Source: Sphingobium sp. (lineage in GTDB: Bacteria > Pseudomonadota > Alphaproteobacteria > Sphingomonadales > Sphingomonadaceae). From it: a DNA stretch of 64,000 nucleotides. How positions within the stretch are numbered: the first letter of the stretch is position 1; each line of letters begins with the position of its first letter. Where the stretch lies: positions 1,703,001-1,767,000 of the forward strand of contig CP136575.1 of assembly GCA_035196065.1 (NCBI GenBank). Reading direction: 5' to 3'. Below, one piece after another: positions 8,314-15,531 of this stretch. The position numbers and the translations under genes are program-made. A model generated the notes under the pieces. That model did no database searches and was not told the DNA's origin. It saw only the letters and a program-made list of their open reading frames with translations.

Positions 8314-9214
8314 AAGGGAAAACATGTGCCGAAACTTCATCCGCGCAGGCGAAGCTGGGTTTGAAGGCGGGGATCAACTCGTCGGCGATGCTTTCCGGCG
8401 TCCAACCCTCCAATTTGGTCATCGAACGGATCGGCCGGGGCTTGTTGTAGAGCACAATTTCATTCTTGCGGACCGAGAAGATCTGGTTCGAAACTTCCTT
8501 GGACGCATCGCTTGCCAGATAGACAACCAGCGGCGCAATTTTGTCCGCGCTCATCGTCTTCAACCGTTCGACACGAGCCTTCTGTTCAGGCGTTTCAGAA
8601 GGGATTGATGCAGTCATGCGGCTCCACGCAAAGGGCGCAATGCAATTCGACCTCACGCCGGCGCGTGCCATGTCGAGAGCGATCGATTGTGAAAGACCGA
8701 CAATGCCCAGCTTCGCCGCCGAGTAATTGGCCTGCCCGATATTACCGATAAGCCCGCTGGTAGAGGTGAAGTGGATGAAGCTACCCGATTGCTGCTCCCG
8801 GAAATAGGGTGTTGCCGCCTTCGAGACATTGAAGCTGCCATTTAGGTGCACGTCGATTACCGCACGCCAATCCTCATGGCTCATCTTGTGCCAGATGGTG
8901 TCGCGCAATATGCCCGCATTGTTGACGACAGCGTCAATCCGGCCAAAGCGCTGGACGGCATCCTCAATGATCGAGGCCGCGCCTGCCGGGTCAGCAACAC
9001 TTGCCAAATTGGCGTGCGCGTTGCCGCCCGCTGCGATGATGTCATTTGCGGTTTCTTGTGCCGGGCCTTCATCCCCACCTTCACCGCCGCCGCCGACACC
9101 GGGATCGTTGACCACCACGGCGGCGCCATGCTTGGCACAAAGCAATGCAATCTCGCGTCCAACGCCACGTCCCGCGCCAGTTACCGCAACAACTTTCCCT
9201 TCAAGCATCCCCAT
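8300..9214 (-). CDS. SDR family 3-hydroxyacyl-CoA dehydrogenase-like oxidoreductase
   Basis: A 304-residue short-chain dehydrogenase. It has the Rossmann motif [12 protein letters not shown], the VNNAGILRD loop, and the catalytic triad region with Ser in FTSTSGLIG and YSAAK. The long [17 protein letters not shown] insert after VVVNDP and the C-terminal [15 protein letters not shown] block are typical of the subfamily related to the dehydrogenase part of peroxisomal MFE-2 and of steroid or bile-acid side-chain dehydrogenases. It probably oxidises a 3-hydroxyacyl-CoA with NAD+. AAGGGA lies six bases before the ATG. It lies directly upstream of the acyl-CoA operon and fits the same pathway. Confidence 0.85.
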   Translation of the reverse strand: MGMLEGKVVAVTGAGRGVGREIALLCAKHGAAVVVNDPGVGGGGEGGDEGPAQETANDIIAAGGNAHANLASVADPAGAASIIEDAVQRFGRIDAVVNNAGILRDTIWHKMSHEDWRAVIDVHLNGSFNVSKAATPYFREQQSGSFIHFTSTSGLIGNIGQANYSAAKLGIVGLSQSIALDMARAGVRSNCIAPFAWSRMTASIPSETPEQKARVERLKTMSADKIAPLVVYLASDASKEVSNQIFSVRKNEIVLYNKPRPIRSMTKLEGWTPESIADELIPAFKPSFACADEVSAHVFPYDPI

Positions 9215-9217
9215 TGC

Positions 9218-9846
9218 TTATCCCTTCAATACGCTCATCAAGTTTGTTCCCGGTTCGCTCGGGCTGGCAGCAACCCGGATTCCGGCGGCTTCCATCGCTG
9301 CGATCTTGGATTCAGCGTCGCCCTTGCCACCAGACACGATCGCGCCGGCATGGCCCATACGACGGCCCGGAGGCGCAGTCCGTCCGGCAATGAAGCCGGC
9401 CATCGGCCTTTTACGGCCGCGCTTGGCTTCGTCAATCAGGAACTGGACAGCCTGTTCTTCGGCATCGCAGCCGATTTCACCAACCATGATGATGCTCTCG
9501 GTGGCATCGTCCGCCAGGAAGAGTTCGAGGACGTCGATGAAGTTGGTGCCATTGACCGGATCGCCACCAATGCCGACAGCCGTGGTTTGGCCAAGGCCTT
9601 CATTGGTCGTCTGGAACACAGCTTCATAAGTCAGCGTGCCCGAACGCGATACGACGCCGACCGAACCTTTGGAAAAGATTTCCCCGGCATGATGCCGATC
9701 TTGCATTCACCCGGCGTCAGCACGCCCGGGCAGGTCGGGCCGATAAGGCGCGATTTCGAACCCGAAAGCGCGCGCTTCACGCGCACCGGAATGCCTTTGG
9801 TGATGCAGACAAACAATGGAACTTCGGCATCAATCGCTTATACAGC
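9218..9846 (-). pseudogene. sucD: Decayed succinyl-CoA ligase alpha subunit (sucD) fragment
   Basis: Read on the minus strand, this is the C-terminal two-thirds of SucD with several lesions. The match starts at [18 protein letters not shown] near 9838, preceded by an in-frame stop, so about the first third is gone. A few residues expected after GIPV (the LDMV region) are deleted. A one-base loss in the G-run after GIMPG shifts the frame. After the shift the frame reads on through [20 protein letters not shown] and [20 protein letters not shown] to the stop at 9218. The catalytic His of GEIG-type context is retained in [10 protein letters not shown], but no complete enzyme can be made. A functional sucD is expected elsewhere in the genome. 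Confidence 0.85.
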
Positions 9847-9880
9847 GCCCAAGAAAATTTCGATAAGCTATTGGGAAAAT

Positions 9881-9957
9881 TGGTCGGGACGAGAGGATTC
9901 GAACCTCCGACCCCCACACCCCCAGTGTGATGCGCTACCAGGCTGCGCTACGTCCCG
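9881..9957 (-). tRNA. tRNA-Pro (anticodon GGG)
   Basis: A complete 77-nt cloverleaf on the minus strand. The acceptor stem is CGGGACG paired with CGTCCCG; the D arm is GCGC-AGCCTGGTA-GCGC. The anticodon stem is TCACA/TGTGG with loop CTGGGGG, giving anticodon GGG, and the T loop is GGTTCGAATCC. The 3' CCA is encoded (complement of 9881-9883). The sucD remnant lies directly downstream. Confidence 0.96.
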
Positions 9958-10152
9958 ACCGCCAAAGCTTGCGCTGCAAGCGATGGAAGCGCGCCTATAT
10001 GGGGCGGCTGGCGCAAAAGCAAGGGGCCTTGTGCGCTGCAATTACGCTTTGACGTTGCGCGCACTTAGCCTTGGTGGTAACCGCGCGCCTTGGATTTCCG
10101 GGGTGGGCTTCTTATCTGCCCAACCAGTTAAGTTTATCGGGGAAAAGCAATA

Positions 10153-10491
10153 ATGACATCGTCCATGATTTTTGCGACAGCCGCCAGCGCAGGCACAGGC
10201 TCGACTGGGGCAGCCTTTTTTGTTCAGATTTTGCCGCTGCTGCTGATTTTCGTCGTCTTCTATTTTCTGCTTATTCGTCCGCAGCAAAAGCGCGCGAAAG
10301 AACATGCAGCTAAGATCGAAGCTGTTGGCAAGAACGACGAAGTGGTGACGGGCGGCGGCCTCATGGGCAAAGTGACCAAGGTCGCCGATGATCATGTTGA
10401 AATCGAAATCGCCCCCAATGTTCGCGTTAAGGCCGTAAAATCGACCATCGCTGACGTAAAAAGCCGCAATACGAAACCCGCCAACGACTGA
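10153..10491 (+). CDS. yajC: Preprotein translocase accessory subunit YajC
   Basis: A 112-residue protein with one membrane helix (ILPLLLIFVVFYFLLIRPQQ) followed by the conserved RPQQKRAKEH and the cytoplasmic VTGGGLMGKVTKV domain, which together identify YajC. It belongs to the SecDF-YajC subcomplex that assists Sec-dependent export. It is followed 37 bases later by secD on the same strand, the usual yajC-secD-secF order. GGGGAAAAG precedes the ATG. Confidence 0.95.
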   Translation: MTSSMIFATAASAGTGSTGAAFFVQILPLLLIFVVFYFLLIRPQQKRAKEHAAKIEAVGKNDEVVTGGGLMGKVTKVADDHVEIEIAPNVRVKAVKSTIADVKSRNTKPAND

Positions 10492-10528
10492 GCCTGATCG
10501 GCCCGGGCTTTCCTCATAGGGGACGATA

Positions 10529-12127
10529 ATGCTCGATTTTACGCCATGGCGGATCTGGATGCTGCGGGCGCTTATTGTGCTTAGCCTCTTGGCTGCGCTG
10601 CCCAGTTTTCTGCCCAAGGTCTGGTTCGACCAAATTCCGGAAGGCGTGCCGGCGCCCAAAATCAGCCTCGGCCTCGACCTTGCAGGTGGCAGCCATATCC
10701 TGCTTGAGGCGGATGTGGCCCAGTTGGAAAGGGATCGGCTGGAATCGCTGGAAGATAGCGTGCGTACCGCGATGCGCCGGGCTGAACCGCGCATCGCCAT
10801 TGATAATGTTACGCGGACAGGCGGCAAATTGAGCTTTGCTGTCACCGATCCGGCCCAGATCGACGCCGCACGTGAAGCGCTTTTGCCGGTGACGGCGAAC
10901 AATACGGGCGGGCGCGACTGGTCTATCGAAGTAACAGACGGAAACCGCATCACGCTTGCTCCCAACAGCGGGACGGAAAGCACTGTCCTTGATCAGGCGA
11001 TGCAATCGGCAAAAGATGTCATCGATCGACGCATCAACGCGCTCGGTACGCTGGAGCCGACGATCATCCGCCAGGGACCTGACCGTATCGTTGTGCAGGT
11101 GCCCGGATTGCAGGACCCGCAGGCGCTCAAAGAATTGATCGGCAAGACAGCGAAGCTTGAATTCAAGTTGGTTGATGAAAATGCCGATCCCGAACAGACC
11201 GCCCAGGGCAAGGCCCGTGTCGGCAGTCAGGTTCTGCCTTATCCTAATAACCCGACGGGTGTTCCTTTTATCGCGGTGCGCCGTTTGGGCGGGATTGCGG
11301 GGGACCAGTTGACCGGCGCGCAGCAAAGCTTTGATCCGCAAGACAACCAGCCCGTCGTGAACATCCAGTTCAACGGCGAAGGTGGTCAACGTTTCGCCCG
11401 CATGACGCAGCAGAATACCGGAAAGCTGTTTGCCATCATCCTTGACGGTCAAGTGATCTCTGCCCCGCAGATTAACGAACCTATATTGGGCGGCGCTTCG
11501 CAGATTTCCGGCAGCTTCACCGTCGAATCCGCCAGCCAGCTTGCCATCTCGCTCAATTCGGGCGCGCTGCCAGTTGATCTGAAGGTGGTCGAGGAACGCT
11601 CTGTTGGCCCCGACCTTGGTGCCGACTCAATCCGCAGCGGCGTCCTCGCGGCGTTGATTGGTACGACAGGTGTGCTGATGTGGATGATCCTGTCTTACGG
11701 CCGCTTCGGCATCTATGCTAGCTATGCACTGGTCATCAACGTCGCCATGATCCTTGCGGTGATGGCTTTGTTCAACGCGACGCTGACCTTGCCAGGGATA
11801 GCGGGCTTCGTTCTCACCATTGGCGCTGCGGTTGATGCCAACGTGCTGATCAATGAACGTATCCGTGAAGAGCGGCGAAAGGGCAGGCGGGTCGTACAGG
11901 CGCTCGAAAATGGCTATAAGGAAGCCAGTCGTGCGATTTTTGACGCGAATATCACCAACGTTATCGCTGCCGTTCTGCTGTTCATTTTCGGTTCGGGCCC
12001 CATTCGCGGCTTTGCTGTGGTATTGATGATCGGCATCGTTACCTCGGTCTTCACCGCAGTCACGCTGACCCGGATGTGGGTGTCAGGCTGGGTGCGCAAG
12101 AACCGTCCGCAAGACATCAACATTTGA
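10529..12127 (+). CDS. secD: Protein translocase subunit SecD
   Basis: A 532-residue RND-type membrane protein. An N-terminal helix (MLRALIVLSLLAALPSFLP) is followed by the ISLGLDLAGGSHILLEAD segment conserved in SecD. A large periplasmic P1 region comes next, with RPGPDRIVVQVPGLQDP-like sequence, and then five C-terminal helices that include FVLTIGAAVDANVLINERIR. The GAAVDANVLI motif in helix 4 carries the Asp used for proton coupling. It acts with SecF after translocation by SecYEG. It is followed 14 bases later by secF. Confidence 0.97.
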   Translation: MLDFTPWRIWMLRALIVLSLLAALPSFLPKVWFDQIPEGVPAPKISLGLDLAGGSHILLEADVAQLERDRLESLEDSVRTAMRRAEPRIAIDNVTRTGGKLSFAVTDPAQIDAAREALLPVTANNTGGRDWSIEVTDGNRITLAPNSGTESTVLDQAMQSAKDVIDRRINALGTLEPTIIRQGPDRIVVQVPGLQDPQALKELIGKTAKLEFKLVDENADPEQTAQGKARVGSQVLPYPNNPTGVPFIAVRRLGGIAGDQLTGAQQSFDPQDNQPVVNIQFNGEGGQRFARMTQQNTGKLFAIILDGQVISAPQINEPILGGASQISGSFTVESASQLAISLNSGALPVDLKVVEERSVGPDLGADSIRSGVLAALIGTTGVLMWMILSYGRFGIYASYALVINVAMILAVMALFNATLTLPGIAGFVLTIGAAVDANVLINERIREERRKGRRVVQALENGYKEASRAIFDANITNVIAAVLLFIFGSGPIRGFAVVLMIGIVTSVFTAVTLTRMWVSGWVRKNRPQDINI

Positions 12128-12141
12128 GACGAGGGAAAGAC

Positions 12142-13125
12142 ATGAAACTTCTGAAACTCGTTCCTGACGATACCAATATTGGCTTCCTCAAATGGCGGAA
12201 TATCGCCTTTGCGATTTCAATTTTCTTCATGGTTGCGTCGATCATATTGGTTGCTACACGCGGGCTGAATTTTGGCGTTGACTTCATCGGCGGCCAGATG
12301 ATCCGCACCACCTTTGTCGGCGAAACGACGGCACCGGTGGAAGAACTTCGCGAAAGCGTGGGCTCGCTAGGCTATGGCGATCCTACAATCCAGCGGTTCG
12401 GAGCTGAAAACCAGGTTTCGATCCGCATGAAGCTGCCTGATGGAGCAGATCAGAAGCCCGAACTCGCGAATGAGATGGCAGACAAGATTGTTGCCAAAAT
12501 CAAAGAGCAGCATCCCAATGTTCGGATCGACGGCGTTGATTCGGTCTCGGGGAAAGTATCGAGCGAGCTATTCGAAAAGGGATTGTTTGCGCTGATTGCC
12601 GCGGCGCTGGGGGTTGCAACCTATATTTGGTTTCGGTTCGAATGGCAGTTCGGCGTAGGCGCGATCTGGGCCTTGGTGCATGATACCACGCTGACATTCG
12701 GGCTGTTCGCGCTCACACAGATGGAATTTGACCTCAATACCATCGCGGCATTGCTGACCATTATTGGCTATTCATTGAACGATACCATCGTGATCTATGA
12801 TCGGATTCGCGAAAATCTGATGAAATTTCGTAAGATGGCGATGCCCGCGCTTCTCGACCTCTCAGTCAACGAGACGCTGTCGCGCACGGTAATGACCAGC
12901 TTGACCATCCTGACACCGCTGGTGATATTGGTTGTCTTTGGACCCGATGTGATATTCGGCTTCAGCGTCGCCATGGCCTTTGGCATCTTCGTTGGCAGCT
13001 ACTCGTCAATCTATCAGGCTTCGCCATTCCTCGTGTGGTTTGGCGTTACGCCAGACAGCTTCGTGCCGGAAGAGAAAGTTGCCGATGCGAAGGTCGAACG
13101 GATCACCGAAGGGCCGCTGAGCTAA
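12142..13125 (+). CDS. secF: Protein translocase subunit SecF
   Basis: A 327-residue membrane protein. The N-terminal helix is followed by RGLNFGVDFIGGQMIRTTF, the periplasmic domain, and the C-terminal helices with TIIGYSLNDTIVIYDRIREN, the SecF signature. The ATG at 12142 (GAGGGAAAGAC before it) is chosen over the in-frame ATG at 12076, which overlaps secD and lacks family similarity. It completes the yajC-secD-secF operon. Confidence 0.96.
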   Translation: MKLLKLVPDDTNIGFLKWRNIAFAISIFFMVASIILVATRGLNFGVDFIGGQMIRTTFVGETTAPVEELRESVGSLGYGDPTIQRFGAENQVSIRMKLPDGADQKPELANEMADKIVAKIKEQHPNVRIDGVDSVSGKVSSELFEKGLFALIAAALGVATYIWFRFEWQFGVGAIWALVHDTTLTFGLFALTQMEFDLNTIAALLTIIGYSLNDTIVIYDRIRENLMKFRKMAMPALLDLSVNETLSRTVMTSLTILTPLVILVVFGPDVIFGFSVAMAFGIFVGSYSSIYQASPFLVWFGVTPDSFVPEEKVADAKVERITEGPLS

Positions 13126-13152
13126 TTCTGTTTAACGAGGTGCCGCTGCCGT

Positions 13153-14340
13153 TCAGGCGGCGGCGCCCATTTTTTGCCAATGCGCGACCAGCGCCGCCCC
13201 ATTGGTTTCCCAGCTATATTCTGCAACGCAAGCCGCCACCGCTTTGCGGGCTGGCGGATCGGCGAGCAGCGCCTTTATGGCGCGCGCAATGGCATCGACG
13301 CTGCGGTCAACGATCTGGCCTGCTGCCGGATGGTTTAGCACTTCGCGCGCTCCGCCGCAGTCTGTAATGACCAATGGTGTTCCGCAGGCGAGAGCCTCGA
13401 TCCACGCATTGGCAAGGCCTTCGCTCGACGAGGGCAGCACGGCAAGATCGGCGGCCTGTACGATGCGGGCGATATCGGCATGGGGCTGCGAACCAAAGAA
13501 ATGGACACGATCTGCGACCCCCATTTGGCCCGCTCGCTCGCCGAGCATGGCGCGATCCTCGCCATCGCCGATCAACACCAGTCGCGCGGCCGGAATTTGG
13601 GCCAAGGCCTCAATCGCAAAGACCTGCCCCTTGCGCGGGATAAGTGCGCCGACAGAAACAAGCAGCGGTTCTTCCGTGCACAGCTCAGTCATTTGCCGAA
13701 GTTCCGTCCGGGATTGAGCCGGGACATGAAAAAGACTGCGATCAATTCCGGTCCGGTGCACGGTAATTTTGCCCGGATCTGCGCCGAGTTGGATTAGATC
13801 GTCGGCCATGGCTTGCGAAACTGCAAGCAAGCCAGCAGCAGCGCCGATTGTTGCCCGTAAATGCGGCGCACAGCCATCTATGGTGGACCAATGGTGGATA
13901 TCTGCCCCACGCGCCTTGACCGAGAAGGGCAGGCCGAGTTCTGCCGCTATCGCCATCGCAGCGGGGCCATCGGGCCAGAAAAACTGGGCGTCGATAAGAT
14001 CGAATGGCTTTTGCGCATGCAGGTGCCGGACGAGCGGTAACATGCTGCGCACGATGGAGGTAGGATTACGCGCAGGCAGAATGCCGGGAAAAAGGGTGAA
14101 GCGCGGACGCAATATCCTTTTGCCGCGCCATTCATCCTCGGTCGGCAAATTGCCTTTCTGGCGATAGCTGGGCAATATCTTGGCCATTGGCCAGGGCGGC
14201 AATCCGTTGGGGCTCATACGCACGATTTCCGCGCCACCAACTGCCTCTGCCGCATCAAGCGACAATTCTACAAAGCGACCGAAATTGGGTGAAGCAGCGC
14301 TTGGATAAAGGGTCGATAGGGAAAGAACGCGCAAGGCCAT
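13153..14340 (-). CDS. Glycosyltransferase family 4 protein
   Basis: A 395-residue GT-B glycosyltransferase. The N-terminal half has SLSTLYPSAASPNFGRFVE and an SVKARGADIHHW segment. The C-terminal GT4 domain shows LVSVGALIPRKGQ, LVLIGDGEDR and the nucleotide-sugar motif EGLANAWIEALACGTPLV (E-x7-E), ending with ECGG-like TDCGGAREVL. It probably moves a sugar from an NDP donor to a cell-envelope or exopolysaccharide acceptor in the cytoplasm. It converges with secF; no other polysaccharide genes are near, so the product is unknown. The gene upstream on the same strand ends 8 bases before its start. Confidence 0.85.
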   Translation of the reverse strand: MALRVLSLSTLYPSAASPNFGRFVELSLDAAEAVGGAEIVRMSPNGLPPWPMAKILPSYRQKGNLPTEDEWRGKRILRPRFTLFPGILPARNPTSIVRSMLPLVRHLHAQKPFDLIDAQFFWPDGPAAMAIAAELGLPFSVKARGADIHHWSTIDGCAPHLRATIGAAAGLLAVSQAMADDLIQLGADPGKITVHRTGIDRSLFHVPAQSRTELRQMTELCTEEPLLVSVGALIPRKGQVFAIEALAQIPAARLVLIGDGEDRAMLGERAGQMGVADRVHFFGSQPHADIARIVQAADLAVLPSSSEGLANAWIEALACGTPLVITDCGGAREVLNHPAAGQIVDRSVDAIARAIKALLADPPARKAVAACVAEYSWETNGAALVAHWQKMGAAA

Positions 14341-14348
14341 CGCGCGAC

Positions 14349-14912
14349 CTACAGGCTTCTTATCAGCTTTGTGGCGCGGCCAATCCAGACAGGGTCGGTG
14401 ATCACCTGCTGTCGCGCGCCTGCCGCTAGCGGGAGCAGATGCAGTTTACCGTCGTTGCGCCCGATAAGACGCCCGAAAAGAAAACGACCCGCCGGGCGCG
14501 GCAGCAGCACATCGCAATTCAGCGCCTCTGTAAAACGTTCGGGCGGCAGTTTTTCGCACCAGATTTCGTCACCACGCCGGTAATCCCCGATGCTGTCATT
14601 GACGCGCATGCCGACCATTTCGCCCAGAAGTCGTGGCGCAATCATCCCGTCTGGCTTTGAAGGGGCGTGCGTTCCGTCAATGCCCAAATGAGCGGCGACC
14701 GACAATTCTTGCTGATCCGGCAATTGCACAAGTTCGCTGCTGTCTACACCCAGCGCATCGGCAATGCGGTTCAACCAATCTAGCGACAGTGTACGCGTGC
14801 CGGTTTCAAGTCTGCCAATGGTCTGGGCCGTGGTTGGCGGATTGCAGCGTTCAGCGACGTCAAGCAATGTGAGGCCCTTGGCGCGACGGACATCACGGAT
14901 ACGGTGCAGCAT
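14349..14912 (-). CDS. XRE-family regulator with degenerate S24 (LexA/CI-like) domain
   Basis: A 187-residue DNA-binding protein. Residues 3-58 form an XRE/Cro helix-turn-helix (RDVRRAKGLTLLDVAER, IGRLETGTRTLSLDWLNRIA). Residues 90-187 resemble an S24 domain: VGMRVNDSIGDYRRGDEIW keeps the Ser (Ser107) at the nucleophile position, but the usual catalytic Lys region reads FLFGRLIGR, so self-cleavage looks unlikely. It is divergent from the DUF6456 gene, with a dyad ATAACC-N5-GGTT 15 bases before its start. Its place and build recall phage-type repressors that keep gene transfer agent activators silent, such as RogA of Caulobacter as I recall it. That role is inferred. Confidence 0.78.
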   Translation of the reverse strand: MLHRIRDVRRAKGLTLLDVAERCNPPTTAQTIGRLETGTRTLSLDWLNRIADALGVDSSELVQLPDQQELSVAAHLGIDGTHAPSKPDGMIAPRLLGEMVGMRVNDSIGDYRRGDEIWCEKLPPERFTEALNCDVLLPRPAGRFLFGRLIGRNDGKLHLLPLAAGARQQVITDPVWIGRATKLIRSL

Positions 14913-14926
14913 AAGAAAGGCCTTGG

Positions 14927-14941
14927 ATAACCAAATAGGTT
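14927..14941 (+). promoter_or_regulatory. Operator-like dyad between XRE/S24-like and DUF6456 genes
   Basis: ATAACCAAATAGGTT contains the dyad AACC-N5-GGTT and lies 15 bases before the XRE/S24-like start codon and 64 bases before the DUF6456 start. For the plus-strand gene it would overlap the -35 region if TACATT (14951-14956) is the -10 box. Fourteen of its 15 bases match the site at 4327-4341 before the endolysin/holin pair. Autoregulation plus repression of the neighbour is the simplest model. Confidence 0.6.
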
Positions 14942-15004
14942 TTCACTGTCCTACATTATTCTCCAAATGGCAAGAGGGCTTGTCAACGATTCGAAGGAGC
15001 TCTT

Positions 15005-15526
15005 ATGCCGCGCCGTGCAAATGTCAGCGGGTCCACCGCTTTCCGTGATCCCCGTATTTTGGTCGAACGGGCACTTCCCGACCCGGCGGATGACGCATCG
15101 CGCCGCAAGCCGAGGCGGACGGTAACGATCAACCTGTCCGAGTCACCGCTCTCATGGCTGCATGCGCATGGCAACCTGTCCGACCGGCAATTGCTGGCAG
15201 GTGAAAAACTGCGCAGTGACTATGAAAATGCCAGTCTTGGACCGCGCACAACGATGGTTTGGGATTCCACTCCAGTATCGCGCGGTAAGCGGGGCGTGCC
15301 GTCGCCATTCACGCCCACCGAACGTTCGCTGCACGCAAAGCAGCGTTTCGATGGTGCCTTGTCGGCACTAGGTAGAGACCTTGCCGATATTGCATGGCGG
15401 GTTATCTGCGCGGGAGAGAGTGTTCCTGTCGCCGAGAGGGCTCTGGGTTGGCCATTGCGTTCGGGAAAACTTGTGCTGAGGATCGCACTCGACCGTCTAG
15501 CCGAATATTACCGGCTGCCGGGCTAA
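15005..15526 (+). CDS. DUF6456 protein, GafZ/GafA C-terminal-like GTA regulator candidate
   Basis: A 173-residue soluble basic protein. The conserved part runs from about residue 45 (SPLSWLHAHGNLSDRQLLAG, LRSDYENASLGPRTTMVWD) to the end (ERALGWPLRSGKLVLRIALD, RLAEYY). This is the DUF6456 pattern. From memory, DUF6456 corresponds to the C-terminal half of Rhodobacter GafA and to GafZ of Caulobacter, which drive or antiterminate gene transfer agent transcription. CGAAGGAGCTCTT gives a good ribosome site for the ATG at 15005. It is divergent from an XRE/S24-like repressor. No GTA structural genes lie in this window. The ABC-F gene converges on it, 5 bases apart. Confidence 0.75.
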   Translation: MPRRANVSGSTAFRDPRILVERALPDPADDASRRKPRRTVTINLSESPLSWLHAHGNLSDRQLLAGEKLRSDYENASLGPRTTMVWDSTPVSRGKRGVPSPFTPTERSLHAKQRFDGALSALGRDLADIAWRVICAGESVPVAERALGWPLRSGKLVLRIALDRLAEYYRLPG

Positions 15527-15531
15527 AGATC

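Noticed and set aside
9881-9957. tRNA-Pro as the attachment site of an integrative element
   Set aside because: I saw no integrase gene and no second copy of the tRNA 3' end in the window. Only the sucD remnant hints at rearrangement.
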